A DNA stretch of 64,000 bases from Spodoptera frugiperda (lineage: Eukaryota; Arthropoda; Insecta; Lepidoptera; Noctuidae), in assembly GCF_023101765.2 (NCBI RefSeq), contig NC_064236.1:17882993-17946992 (forward strand). The letters are read 5' to 3'. Positions 54,997-64,000 of this stretch are shown piece after piece; position 1 is the first letter of the stretch, and every line of letters begins with the position of its first letter. The translations under genes and the position numbers were made by a program. The notes beneath the pieces were generated by a model. It did no database searches, had not been told where the DNA came from, and saw only the letters and a program-made list of their open reading frames with translations.

Positions 54997-55169
54997 TTTA
55001 GTATGTCTCACGAAAGTTACAATAAAATAACAATAGTACATTATTCTAACCTATCTCGTAGAATTATGTCAGCGTTTGTGTAAGCGGAATCCCTAAAAAA
55101 TAACAGTGTTTCTCTACTGTATAATATTTACCATATAAACCTATCTTTTTAATAATACTTTGGGACAGA

Positions 55170-55390
55170 CACACACAGAAATAGTATTGTTAACAATACA
55201 GAAATAGTATTGTTAACAATACAGAAATAGTATTGTTAACAATACTGTTTCTGTAAAACTGAAACAGTATTGTTACCAATATTGTATTGTTTCTGTTTCT
55301 GAAACAGTATTTAAACAGTAGGTATTAAGTGAAACAGTATTAAGTGAAACAGTATTGTTACCAATATTGTACTGTTTCTGTTACTGCTAC
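55170..55390. repeat. Tandem palindromic repeat GAAATAGTATTGTTAACAAT
   Basis: Three near-perfect 23-bp units near 55179-55250 each contain the self-complementary TATTGTTAACAATA; diverged inverted units (AACAGTATTGTTACCAATAT) follow to 55390. Confidence 0.85.
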
Positions 55391-55542
55391 TTTTAATTGT
55401 AATAAATTCTCTATAAGCAAACTATTATATTTTATACCGTGGTTTTGGGTGTTTGAATAGAAAGTGTCAAGTGTCAACAGACTTTTAAATATTTCTATTA
55501 AAGTTTATTTTTAATGGGCAGTGGGCACTGTTTTATATATAA

Positions 55543-55815
55543 CTAGCGGACCCAACAGACGTTGCCCTGTCCTGTCTACACGTCTTTAATTTGAACATTT
55601 GTCGGATCCAATGTAAAACATTCCAAAATCAACAACTACTAATAAATTAAAAATTAATAAAAAAAACATTGTCCAGCAGACAAAATTGTGAATCTAAACC
55701 ATTCTCAGATCCCCTTGAACACACACAAAAAATTTCATCAAAATCAGTCCAGTCGTTTAAGAGAAGTTCAGTGACATACACACTTACAGAGGAATAAAAT
55801 TATATATATAAAGAT
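55543..55815 (-). repeat. CTAG-ended dispersed element, copy 2
   Basis: ACTAGCGGACCCAACAGACG start and TTTAAGAGAAGTTCAGTGAC; the inverse of 47250-47474. Confidence 0.62.
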
Positions 55816-55974
55816 AAAGATATATTATATGTATATATAGTTTTACAAGGAAAAATGTTTATTTCTATAAAATCTGATAAAATATTATAATGTAAGTATA
55901 TTAAAATGTGTTTTATGATATTTATATTATGAAGAAGGAAGAAATTTAATGAGATCTATATGTAAGCTTTCGAT

Positions 55975-56285
55975 ATCGGAACATCACCGGACTGCCACGT
56001 AGGTCGAGTGGTCGCAAGTGCGACTGCCGGACATGGAGTCTCGGGTTCGATTCCCGGGTCGGGCAAAGTATTACTGGGCTTTTGTCGGATTTTCGAAAAT
56101 TTCTCAGTAGTAGCACGGAGTCTGGAAACGTGTCCGGCATATGGCTCACCCCCTATTACATGGGACTTATAACACAAATGGTGTAAAGTGGGTATACATT
56201 GTACAGTGGCATTACGTGCCGTAATGTGCACCTCTGCCTACCCCTTCGAGGATAAAAGGCGTGACGTTGTGTGTGTGCGTTACTA
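55975..56285 (+). mobile_element. tRNA-headed SINE of a second family
   Basis: GTAGGTCGAGTGGTCGCAAG (A-box region) and TCTCGGGTTCGATTCCCGGG (B box) about 40 bases apart, then a body ending in GTGTGTGTGCG. No A-tail or clear TSD. Confidence 0.72.
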
Positions 56286-56523
56286 TATGCATTTATGATA
56301 GTGACGTCTAGCGTCGGGTTTAAGATATGTAGTTAATGTATTTTTTTAAGTGATGACGGCTGATTTATAGGCTATTTAACACGGACCAATCACAGAAGGA
56401 TTTTGCTAGTGTGACATATTATGATTATCCTGGAGATGTATTAGTTTGGGCGTGATTTGAGAAAACTTGCCACGCTGGTTCTGATACAAACACAAGCTGT
56501 ATGCTCTTGCTATGGTATTTTTT

Positions 56524-56672
56524 TATTTTTTTTTTACTGTTAATGGGTCGACGTTTGGCCGTTATCTCACCGGATGATAAGTGATGATGCGGCCTACGGT
56601 GGAGCACGTCTGCCCATAAGCAACCTATTCACTCGGGCCTTGAAGACACCCTGGTTATACCCATCAGGAAAC
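56524..56672 (+). repeat. Dispersed repeat G, copy 2
   Basis: GTGATGATGCGGCCTACGGT, GTCTGCCCATAAGCAACCTA; ends near CCCATCAGGAAACA. Confidence 0.65.
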
Positions 56673-57060
56673 ATTTCTCTGTTCTGTGAATCTGACCCAC
56701 CTCAAATTAAGCAATAGGACTGTTATATTCTTTCGTTACCAGCAAAACAAATTGGAAAATATCACGAAAAGGTTTGTAGTGGCGCTTCATAAAATTGAAG
56801 AGTGAATAAGTAGCCACATCCAATTTATATTTGAACTCACTCGACCGTTTTATCAATCTATTTTAAGGTGTCCAAGCTTATTCCGTACCCAATGATCGAC
56901 GTGTAAAATAAGCAAATAACGAGACTAAAAGCGAATGACCAGTGACGGCGGCCGTGGTTTCAATACTTTTTTAATTAAAACCTGACATCACTGTGATATT
57001 TTACCATGATATGTTATATCAGAATGATGAAAGAAAGGTTGTTTAAGTTTGACTATGAAG
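56673..57060. other. Unassigned stretch
   Basis: Nothing recognised. Confidence 0.5.
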
Positions 57061-57064
57061 TCTT

Positions 57065-57476
57065 TTATAAACACATGAAATTAATTGGTTTTGAAAATCG
57101 TTTAGCCTTGGCAAATAAAAGTATAATATGACATAAACACAGTTGCTTACCGATAGTGAACCTTGAATGTAAGATGTTACAGTATAATATTAGTATACGT
57201 CTTATTATATTAAAGCATGAAATACTAACATACGAATGAGCCATGGTATTAATACAGTAGATGGAACTAAACAGTTGCTCATCTAGGGGCACGGCAGTGC
57301 CCGCCAAGTCGAGCAAAGAAAAGCCGCAAGGCCGTAACATCCATTTCTCGAAGCCATTCAGACCAATTTCCGCCAGACCGCCTATAACTTCGTTGTGGAT
57401 AAAACAAGGGCCTGAATTTTCAGATATGATACTAAGCAGGCATTGTACAAACATGCGATATTTAAATTTTCAATAA
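57065..57476 (-). other. Coding-like stretch of unknown identity, open on both strands
   Basis: The minus frame (57454-57065) encodes FIHNEVIGGLAEIGLNGFEK, WMLRPCGFSLLDLAGTAVPL and DEQLF; the region 57260-57440 has balanced codon composition unlike its flanks. The plus frame over 57261-57476 is open too (SKPFRPISARPPITSLWIKQ). GGGCACGGCAGTGCCC at 57286 is a short hairpin. No family recognised; it might be an exon, a processed fragment or a dispersed repeat. Confidence 0.25.
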
Positions 57477-58998
57477 AGAATCATTAGTTTAAGAATTGTA
57501 TCTTGATAAATTTTGTCGCTGACTGACCGATCATCAAAGGTATAAGGCACTTCTAACAGATAGACGCTTTAAATTTACATCAAGGAATAAATCAAATACC
57601 AAGATGAAATGAATGAATGAAATACCAAGTCGGTTATTTCATTTAGTCCCTACTTAAGGTACCTTCAGTCTGTCTTAAGTTATTATGTAAATTGTTAATA
57701 CTTATATCAATATTACATTTATTCTACATTTTACATAAAATAGATTGACTGGGCCATCGCATGAAAACACAAGTATATACTTTTGTTGACATTTCTCGTA
57801 TTATATTGTTCAGTCTATTTCATGATTACAAATTACGATAGTATATTGCATGATTACGTGCGATGACCAAGTCGATGAATTTAATTTAAAACGTAAAATA
57901 AGCGAGACTTGGGCTTTTGTACAAGATGTTTATGATGGTAATAATATTATGTTCTTACATTTAAACTTTGTTCTGTAATGAAATGGGAAACCTGCAAAGT
58001 ATGTTCAGAGTATTCCGAAGTCAAAGATGTATTCATATAAAGTCCATTATTTTAGTTCACACACGCATTGAAGATAAATTAGTTCTCTTAAAGTTATTTC
58101 AGAGAACTGAGTCTTTGATATAAAATAGAAAATTATTTCATGTCTAACATAATTATGTGAGGACATTTTAGATTCATAATTAAATGCTGTAGGACGTGTG
58201 TTTCAACGAAACTTGTACTTTTGTTCTAGTAAATAATAAAACGAAAAATTATACAATGCATTAGGAGGACGGTTTTCGAATCAATTAAATGCTTGACTCA
58301 AATAATAAACAACGTATAAGACGAACTTCTTTCTTCTCAATTTTTAATTAGTAATAAATCAGGGTTGGAAGCTTATTAAAATATTGGTAAAGAATTATAT
58401 TTCCTGAAAGAAGTATTAAACAGTTATTCTCAAAATGTGGCACCCACTGAATAAATTTGTCAATTGAAAAAATGTGTTAAACGTCGAGTTTTTTTATAGA
58501 AATCTATTGGCAGTGTTCTACTTAACAAGAATTAATGTAAGGGGAGCAATTTTACTGAAAATTGAGTGGAATAGAGCCTTCTAAAAACTTTACCTCATAG
58601 GCTAAAGAGGTTGTACAGGTTAATCTTTACTGTTATTTTTTTACATTGTTCACACTATAATAGATATAACATGAAGGAACTTAACAGGAACAGCTTAATA
58701 AGAAATAAACATATTACAGGAAAAAAAATCACAGCATTCTCAAATTAATTAAACATTAGTTTATACATTTAGGTAAGGTTATTCACATATAAACACAATA
58801 ACTGTATTATATTCTCAAAATCTAAATTAAAATTTAATCAGTGTCAAGCAATAAGCAATAATTTTTATATCTATTTTCATTCTGTGCCGATTTCTCTATG
58901 TTTATGTAACCTGAATACTTACATAAAATGTAATATACAAGACTTTAATAATATGAATAATTGACTGCTTAACAAAAATGTCGGTCTAGGCTTATAAG
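57477..58998. other. Long unassigned AT-rich stretch
   Basis: No ORF, repeat or signal recognised. 57880-57940 (AAAACGTAAAATAAGCGAGA) resembles 44480-44630 weakly. Confidence 0.5.
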
Positions 58999-59328
58999 GT
59001 ATCGTCGGGGATTGCGGGACGATCTCCGGCCACCGTAAGTGCGGGCCTGCGGGCGGCGAGCAAGGGTAGCTCACCGCCCGAACAGAACCAGACCCGTGCG
59101 TATGGCGCGTAGCGTTCCGCGCGCGCCTCAAAGAGCCATCAGACCACCACAGATGGGGCCCAGTAGGGCTGATGCCTGATCCGGAGCTGCGGACTACCTA
59201 GCGGGTTTACCGGGGCTCCGGCTCAAAGCAGGAGAAGGAACGGAGTGGTTTTAGTCAGTAAGAGTCTGACACCTCGCCTCACCCAAGGCGGGAGAAGTCA
59301 TTGGATGATTTTGCCACCTCAAAAAAAA
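58999..59328 (+). mobile_element. R1-clade 3' end, 5'-truncated copy
   Basis: Matches the 3' part of 15497-15787 in inverse orientation (GGCCCAGTAGGGCTGATGCC, TTTTAGTCAGTAAGAGTCTG), ending in a short A-run. The flanks AGGCTTATAAGG and AGGCTTACATGG agree at 10 of 12 positions, a likely TSD. Confidence 0.8.
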
Positions 59329-59336
59329 GGCTTACA

Positions 59337-60585
59337 TGGATCTACCTTTATTAGCAGAATTGTTTTGGTCATAATTTTGTTTTGCATAACAACGCATGGC
59401 AGAAACTTCATTTTGTAAAAAATCATTTCAAAGGGTACTAATTAAACAAGATTCTTTTTAATAGCATTATTCGCCTCAGAAAATATAAGTTACCTTCTAA
59501 ATTACTAAGTGGGCCACCAACGCGCGTCTGCATGTCAGCCACTTATTATCTTCTTTGTAAGCCACTGTAAATATAACTCAGCATGGTGGCTATTTTTTAG
59601 CATCTAAATTTGTGGCATGCATTCAAATAACAAACTTCTAAAATATAAATATATGGCACCAAAATAGTCTTTCTATTCTGCTTCTCTAGTATAAATAACA
59701 TAATTAAAAGAAAACTTGGTTATGCTTTAGTTATTTGCGGCATTAGGGCATGAGGGTGGTTGGGTTAGTGGGTTGGGGGGAGCTACTAAGGACCCCCCAT
59801 TAAAAGGAAAAAGCGAGAAAAAATCCTGTTTTTTAGGTTTTTTTTTTTGAGGTTAAGTTCTATAAAACTGCTTATTTTATAGAAAAAAGATATGAAGTGG
59901 CGCTCGGCGACCGCTGCCGCGGCACCGCTCGCTACGTTTGGGAGTTACAGTTTTAACATAACCTAACCTATCCAAGTCGGAGTTGATCAAGTCCCTCTAA
60001 TACAGTAAGGGTAACTAGTAGCAAAATGGAATACGGGCGAGTCGGCACACGAATCGAATGACGCTCTCTGATTGGTGCAAATGGCCGGTTGCTGTCATGT
60101 CGCGCATTCGCGCCATATCGTACAATGGCTATTTTTTCGATAAAAGAATACACGTCAAGTTATAATATATGATGTTGGCTATGGAAGCTTGAATATATAA
60201 TTTTTGGGAAGCTTGTATTGAAGTTGTAAAACGTAAAATGGTGATGAGTTGCAAATTCCGTGGCCGAGTTAGTAAATTAGTTGACAATGTATAAATCAGA
60301 ATGTCAAGAAAAATGTATTGTTGATATTGATTTGGCGCTTACTTTAACATTTTTAGTTGGCGTTGTATAGAAAGTGAATTAGTTTATTATAGGCTATATC
60401 ATTTTCTCGATGCTTAGTTATTAAATGAGAAGTTTGAGTACGTGGCAAAAAAAAATCTGTGGCCGGATTTATTATTTCTCTTAATTAAAAAGTAGAACCA
60501 TCATATCTCAGAAATTACCCAGTTAGAAAGTTAGAATCGTCTTTTGGCATACTTTTCAAATCCATAATAATTGAAAGACTCATCT
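59337..60585. repeat. Split MITE C copy around unassigned DNA
   Basis: 59337-59440 matches the outer left arm and 60484-60585 the inner part of MITE C. The 1-kb between them has a G-rich run (GGGTTAGTGGGTTGGGGGGA at 59762) and AACCTAACC at 59962, but no gene. Confidence 0.55.
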
Positions 60586-60587
60586 AT

Positions 60588-60735
60588 CACGCAAGCAAGC
60601 AAGTATGCAGCATGCAAGAAAGCATGCAGCAAGCAATTATGCAAACAAGCATGCAGCGTGCAAGCAAGCATGCAGCATGCAAGCAAGGATGCTGCATGCA
60701 AGCAAGCAAGCAGCATGCAAGCAAGCATGGTATCC
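60588..60735. repeat. Minisatellite of GCAAGCAAGCATGCAGCAT words
   Basis: Short words GCAAGCAAGCA and TGCAGCATGCA alternate over 145 bp. Frames on both strands are open because of it. Confidence 0.85.
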
Positions 60736-61647
60736 GTGCCGGCTCCGGCGCGACGGGGCTCCGGCGGTCCCATGCGCACTAATCGTCGCAGACGGCTTTT
60801 GCTCTCCACCGTAGCTTCGGCTTGTTGGCCAACCTCAGCTGCGGCGGCTCGCTCATAGCCGCCTGCTCCTCAGCCCGCGGGCCGCCTCGCCCCTCCGCGC
60901 CTACTCGATTTTAAATTGCACTCTAGGGGTAGAGCAAACAAGACTACGTGCAGTCGGTTTTGCAGCGATTCGGTTCTGTCACTTCACTAACTTTTGTAGT
61001 AAATTGGCTTTTTAAGATAAGGTTAAGAATAGGATTACACTATATAAAAAGGACAATAATTATGCCTAATAAAAATAAATTCAAAATGATATTCTACCAT
61101 CTTCTTAATGAGCTAAGTGAAATTATTCCAAATAACCGTAGCTCTAAATAAACGTTATGTGAAACAAAATTATGCTAAATTAAGCTTTGCCAAAAGTAAT
61201 TATGCCAAATAAAATTCTACCATCTTAAAAGTATGCCTTTGTAAATTCGGACATATAAACATTCGGCAAAACAATATTTCATATTAAATGATTTGTATGC
61301 CATATGTATGTTCGTATAAAGAAGATTCTGTCAAGTGTGTTATGCCAAACAAATATCGGAGCATTAAAATTCTGCCAGATAGAGGGAACCCGGCTTACAT
61401 TTCACAAGGAGACAGGTGTACGTTTATATGTACACGAAAATACAGTTTCAATAAGCCAGTGCTTAGTTTGCTTTCGGCGTTCAAAGGCCAGTGGCTTTGT
61501 ACAGCCAGCGGCTTAGCTATAGATGTCGTTGATGTTGATATTCGCCTTTATAAATGTTAGGACATTCGTATAACTGTGTGACGTAATAGGTAAATATCGT
61601 ACCACAAAATTTACTCTTCGATATTTGGATGTAGCTATACATACATT
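60736..61647. other. GC-rich patch, then AT-rich ATGCCAAA-type repeat DNA
   Basis: 60736-60910 is GC-rich. 61040-61400 has many TTATGCCAAATAAAATTCTR words, as found in low-copy degenerate repeats with MITE C-like inner sequence. Frames there (for example 61288-61560) have no recognised product. Confidence 0.35.
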
Positions 61648-61865
61648 TCTTTTTTTTTTTTGAAAAAATCTTTGCTCCACATTAGGATTTTCTCCTGTGT
61701 TGTGGGTGCGTACAAACATACAAGTTCACATGCACATGGCACCCAGACCCGAAACAACAATTTGTGGATCACACAAAGAGTTGCTCCGTGCGGGAATCGA
61801 ACCCGCTACCCGTTGCACGGCAGCCAGTTGCTCAGCCACCGCACCAACCGTGCAGTCGAACATGT
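61648..61865 (-). mobile_element. tRNA-headed SINE, copy 2
   Basis: Same family as 17968-18175: B box GCGGGTTCGATTCCCGCACG on the minus strand, T-run at 61648-61660. Confidence 0.8.
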
Positions 61866-62702
61866 AAACACATGCCTCTGTCTCCCGATATTTTTATATT
61901 AAGGTAAAAAGTAATTATATCGAAGTTTTACTGGTCCGTAAGTTGTTGTTTACCGAAATATGGGTATGCCTACTTTAATAGTTTTGTACCAGTAAAAATA
62001 AAAAATACGTGTGGCATTCGGAGTCAGCCGCGGTAAAGCTATTGCATAGCATTTTTTATCAACTTATGCAATTACAAAAGCATGATATTTCCGTTATATA
62101 CCTATATATATGTATTATATTATATTATTATTATATTTATTAATTTACTTTTATATATTTATTAATTTATTTATATATATTTATTAACCCGTCAACCGTC
62201 AAACTTATCTCTCACACACTAGACTTAAAAACGTAGCAGTAATTTTATAATTCGAAATTATTGTATTGTCAGTTGAAATTTGTGTCTAGAGGCGAGTCTA
62301 GCCAGCGAAAGATAACCACAAAAAAGGCAGCAAATTTAAAAAATCAAGAGCTGCTATCCCTGACTGTAGTCTGCTTAAACGGTCTTGATATTTTTATTAT
62401 TTAACGATAATTTATATAACGATATTTTTATTTAGTGTACGTAAGTCTCATCAATGTAAAACAATTTGTTTACCTTCTAGTCTCTTTTGATGTATTGCTC
62501 TCAAAGATCTGTGTCTCCATGCCGCAATTTCATATTTTTCTGTGAGTAAAGTCCGTTCGTTGTTTTTGTTTTGGAAGTGAAAGCCGTTCTTATGTAATCG
62601 GATATCCCATGAATCCAATTGCTTCCTTCAATTCATTGTGCAGGCTTCTCAGTGTTGGAACTTGTTTTTTCACTGCATAAAAGGAGTTTATTTTATTTTT
62701 TA
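61866..62702. other. Unassigned AT-rich stretch with TA-rich tract
   Basis: 62100-62190 is a TTATATATTTATTAA-type tract. Nothing else recognised. Confidence 0.5.
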
Positions 62703-62935
62703 CTAGCTGACCCAGCGAACTTCGTACCGCTTTCGCGTAGCAATGATGTTCTACTTTATTTTGTATAGCTGAGTTATGTATGAGTCCCTATTCAATTTGA
62801 ATTGGAATTTATAAATATCCTCCATATAAAAATGAATCCATAATTTCCTGATCTCACTATACCTGAAAAGGACTTTACTAATTTAAAAAAAAAAACAAAA
62901 TATATTTTCATAATAGTGTTTATTTCATAGGATTC
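62703..62935. repeat. CTAG-led dispersed repeat
   Basis: ACTAGCTGACCCAGCGAACT TCGTACCGC start; the end lies near an A-run at 62884-62895. It follows the Helitron fragment. Confidence 0.5.
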
Positions 62936-62939
62936 AATC

Positions 62940-64000
62940 ATTTCACTGTCCTGCAGGCGCCTTATCGGCTCTGATGACAATTTTGTGATTATCTGATGGC
63001 ATGCGGTCTAATGCATTTGTGAATGTCTAATGCATCGGTCTAATGCAACTAATTCATTGTGTTGAAGGAAAAATGTTTGAAGTTGTTCATCACAATGGAT
63101 CTCTTTACTGAGTTGTTGTGTGCGCAACGCTGATCGACTTCTCTTGCTGAATTGTCCATAAAATATATTTGCAAAAATGTATAGTCTTCAACAGGCACTG
63201 GCAATAAGGAACCTGTTTGATGATATATTTGAATCCCTGAATCTGCAAGAATATAAATATGTATACAGGCAATTGTATAGCAAATTGTACAACCATGTGG
63301 CTCGCAAAATACTGCCACAATACTTTACATCATTTCAAATTAAAACTACTTTTAACCTCGACATTAAACAGCCTTCCACGGCAGCTTTAGGTAGTAGGCT
63401 TTACCAAGAACATCTTGCTCATGCCTCTATAAAATACAACATGTTATAAATGTTGCTGATTGAGTCTTCGGATTATAGACTATTATTATGTATTTGATTT
63501 ATTGTTTACAAAATAAACACATCACTGACTCGACATATTTTGCACCAGCTACATGGTTTTAAAACTTAACGTTTGCCATTATACTTACTTGTTAAAAGTA
63601 GGCAAAAAATTGTCTCGTATAAATTTTGTTGCCCCAAATGATGTCATTTGAAAGCAATTATTGTACTGCTGGATATGAGTCAAAAAATGAAGCAATGAAT
63701 GTAGAGGCTCTGGTGGCGGTACCAATGGCGTCAATTTGACTTGGCCGCTGGCGCAACACGATCCAGAGGCTTAATTTTTTAATTTCAATCCCAATGTGGA
63801 CACACAATGTTCATTAGTCCAATAGCAACAATTTGCTCTGAACTGTAATCAATTGCCACATTATAACTGAATGCAGCTTTGTGGGGATTAAACACAACAT
63901 TTCTATCTTGATATCGATTCAGTTCAAGTTCATTTCGCGCTTCGCGTTGCTCATCAGTTTGATTTGCTCTTATATTTCTTTGACTTGCCGTATTTTTGCG
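62940..64000 (-). pseudogene. Second Helitron protein, N-terminal part (runs off the edge)
   Basis: The minus strand from 64000 reads a charged start (RNIRANQTDEQREARNELEL), then YSSEQIVAIGLMNIVCPHWD, a stop, and in another frame CCASGQVKLTPLVPPPEPLH and NNCFQMTSFGATKFIRDNFL PTFN. After a 346-bp gap (63243-63588) it resumes as IYHQTGSLLPVPVEDYTFLQ, then IYFMDNSAREVDQRC, and after frameshifts MPSDNHKIVIRADKAPAGQ. This block precedes the Rep domain in many animal Helitrons. It belongs to a different lineage from the 1.5-7.3 kb unit. Rep and helicase are absent. Confidence 0.85.

Noticed and set aside
59955..59975. AACCTAACC resembling the insect telomere repeat (TTAGG)n
   Set aside because: Only about two units; far too short for telomeric sequence.
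60531..60858. Cys/Ala-rich frames on both strands
   Set aside because: Produced by the GCAAGCAAGCATGCA minisatellite.
63177..63449. 90-codon plus-strand frame
   Set aside because: Its first half is antisense to a recognised Helitron block; the rest lies in the intron-like gap and has no recognised similarity.

Overview
The window is eukaryotic and reads as transposon-dense DNA of a lepidopteran insect, most likely a moth. I see AT-rich non-coding DNA, GT-AG style splice signals, and an unbroken succession of insect repeat types: Helitron, R1-clade, RTE-clade and jockey/CR1-like non-LTR retrotransposons, a Ty1/copia remnant, tRNA-headed SINEs, several TIR elements, fold-back elements, and dispersed repeats of a kind I associate with moth genomes. 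Noctuoid affinity is only an impression. No rRNA gene, functional tRNA gene, CRISPR array or bacterial-type operon was found. No host protein-coding gene can be named; the only host-exon candidate is a tiny possible first exon at about 50974-50981. || Layout. 1-867: tail of a non-LTR retrotransposon ORF1-like gene. 868-8860: a Helitron unit on the minus strand (coding 1502-7330), with near-identical 0.5-kb TIR elements at both sides (868-1355, 8241-8736). It encodes, in translation order, a 69-bp tandem-repeat domain, a Cys-rich segment, a conserved Helitron upstream domain, a cysteine-peptidase-like domain with QC and DSHS motifs, and a 1244-codon Rep/Hel (HUH rolling-circle nuclease plus Pif1-type helicase). 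Only two in-frame TAG stops and one frameshift break it. 8861-15482: repeats, a probable PIF/Harbinger remnant (12510-13934) and unassigned AT-rich DNA. 15497-19478: a decayed RTE-clade element (minus) split by a 5'-truncated R1-clade copy with target-site duplication (TSD), a TA-flanked MITE and a SINE. 20040-23525: a non-LTR C-terminal fragment, then a copia element with a half-tRNA primer-binding site and a large internal deletion. 24400-33242: MITEs, hairpins, SINEs, a second RTE-clade fragment and dispersed repeats. 33305-37184: the best-preserved retroelement, a 3.88-kb R1-clade copy with a 14-bp TSD, a poly(A) tail and an uninterrupted 1040-codon ORF2. 37640-43015: degraded R1 and jockey fragments and a composite repeat. 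43015-62935: MITEs, fold-backs, SINEs and simple repeats with long unassigned AT-rich stretches. 62940-64000: the N-terminal part of a second Helitron protein, running off the right edge. || The genes form no host pathway; the logic is that of mobile DNA. The Helitron protein would nick, unwind and copy its own ends. R1 and RTE endonuclease/RT proteins prime reverse transcription at a nicked target and are the likely source of the SINE and 5'-truncated copies. MITEs depend on transposases not encoded here. Nested insertions give a relative order of events at several places. Such TE-on-TE density fits heterochromatin, a W chromosome or a piRNA-cluster-like region; that is inference and not shown by the sequence alone. 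Coordinates of repeat edges are read by eye and may be off by a few bases.
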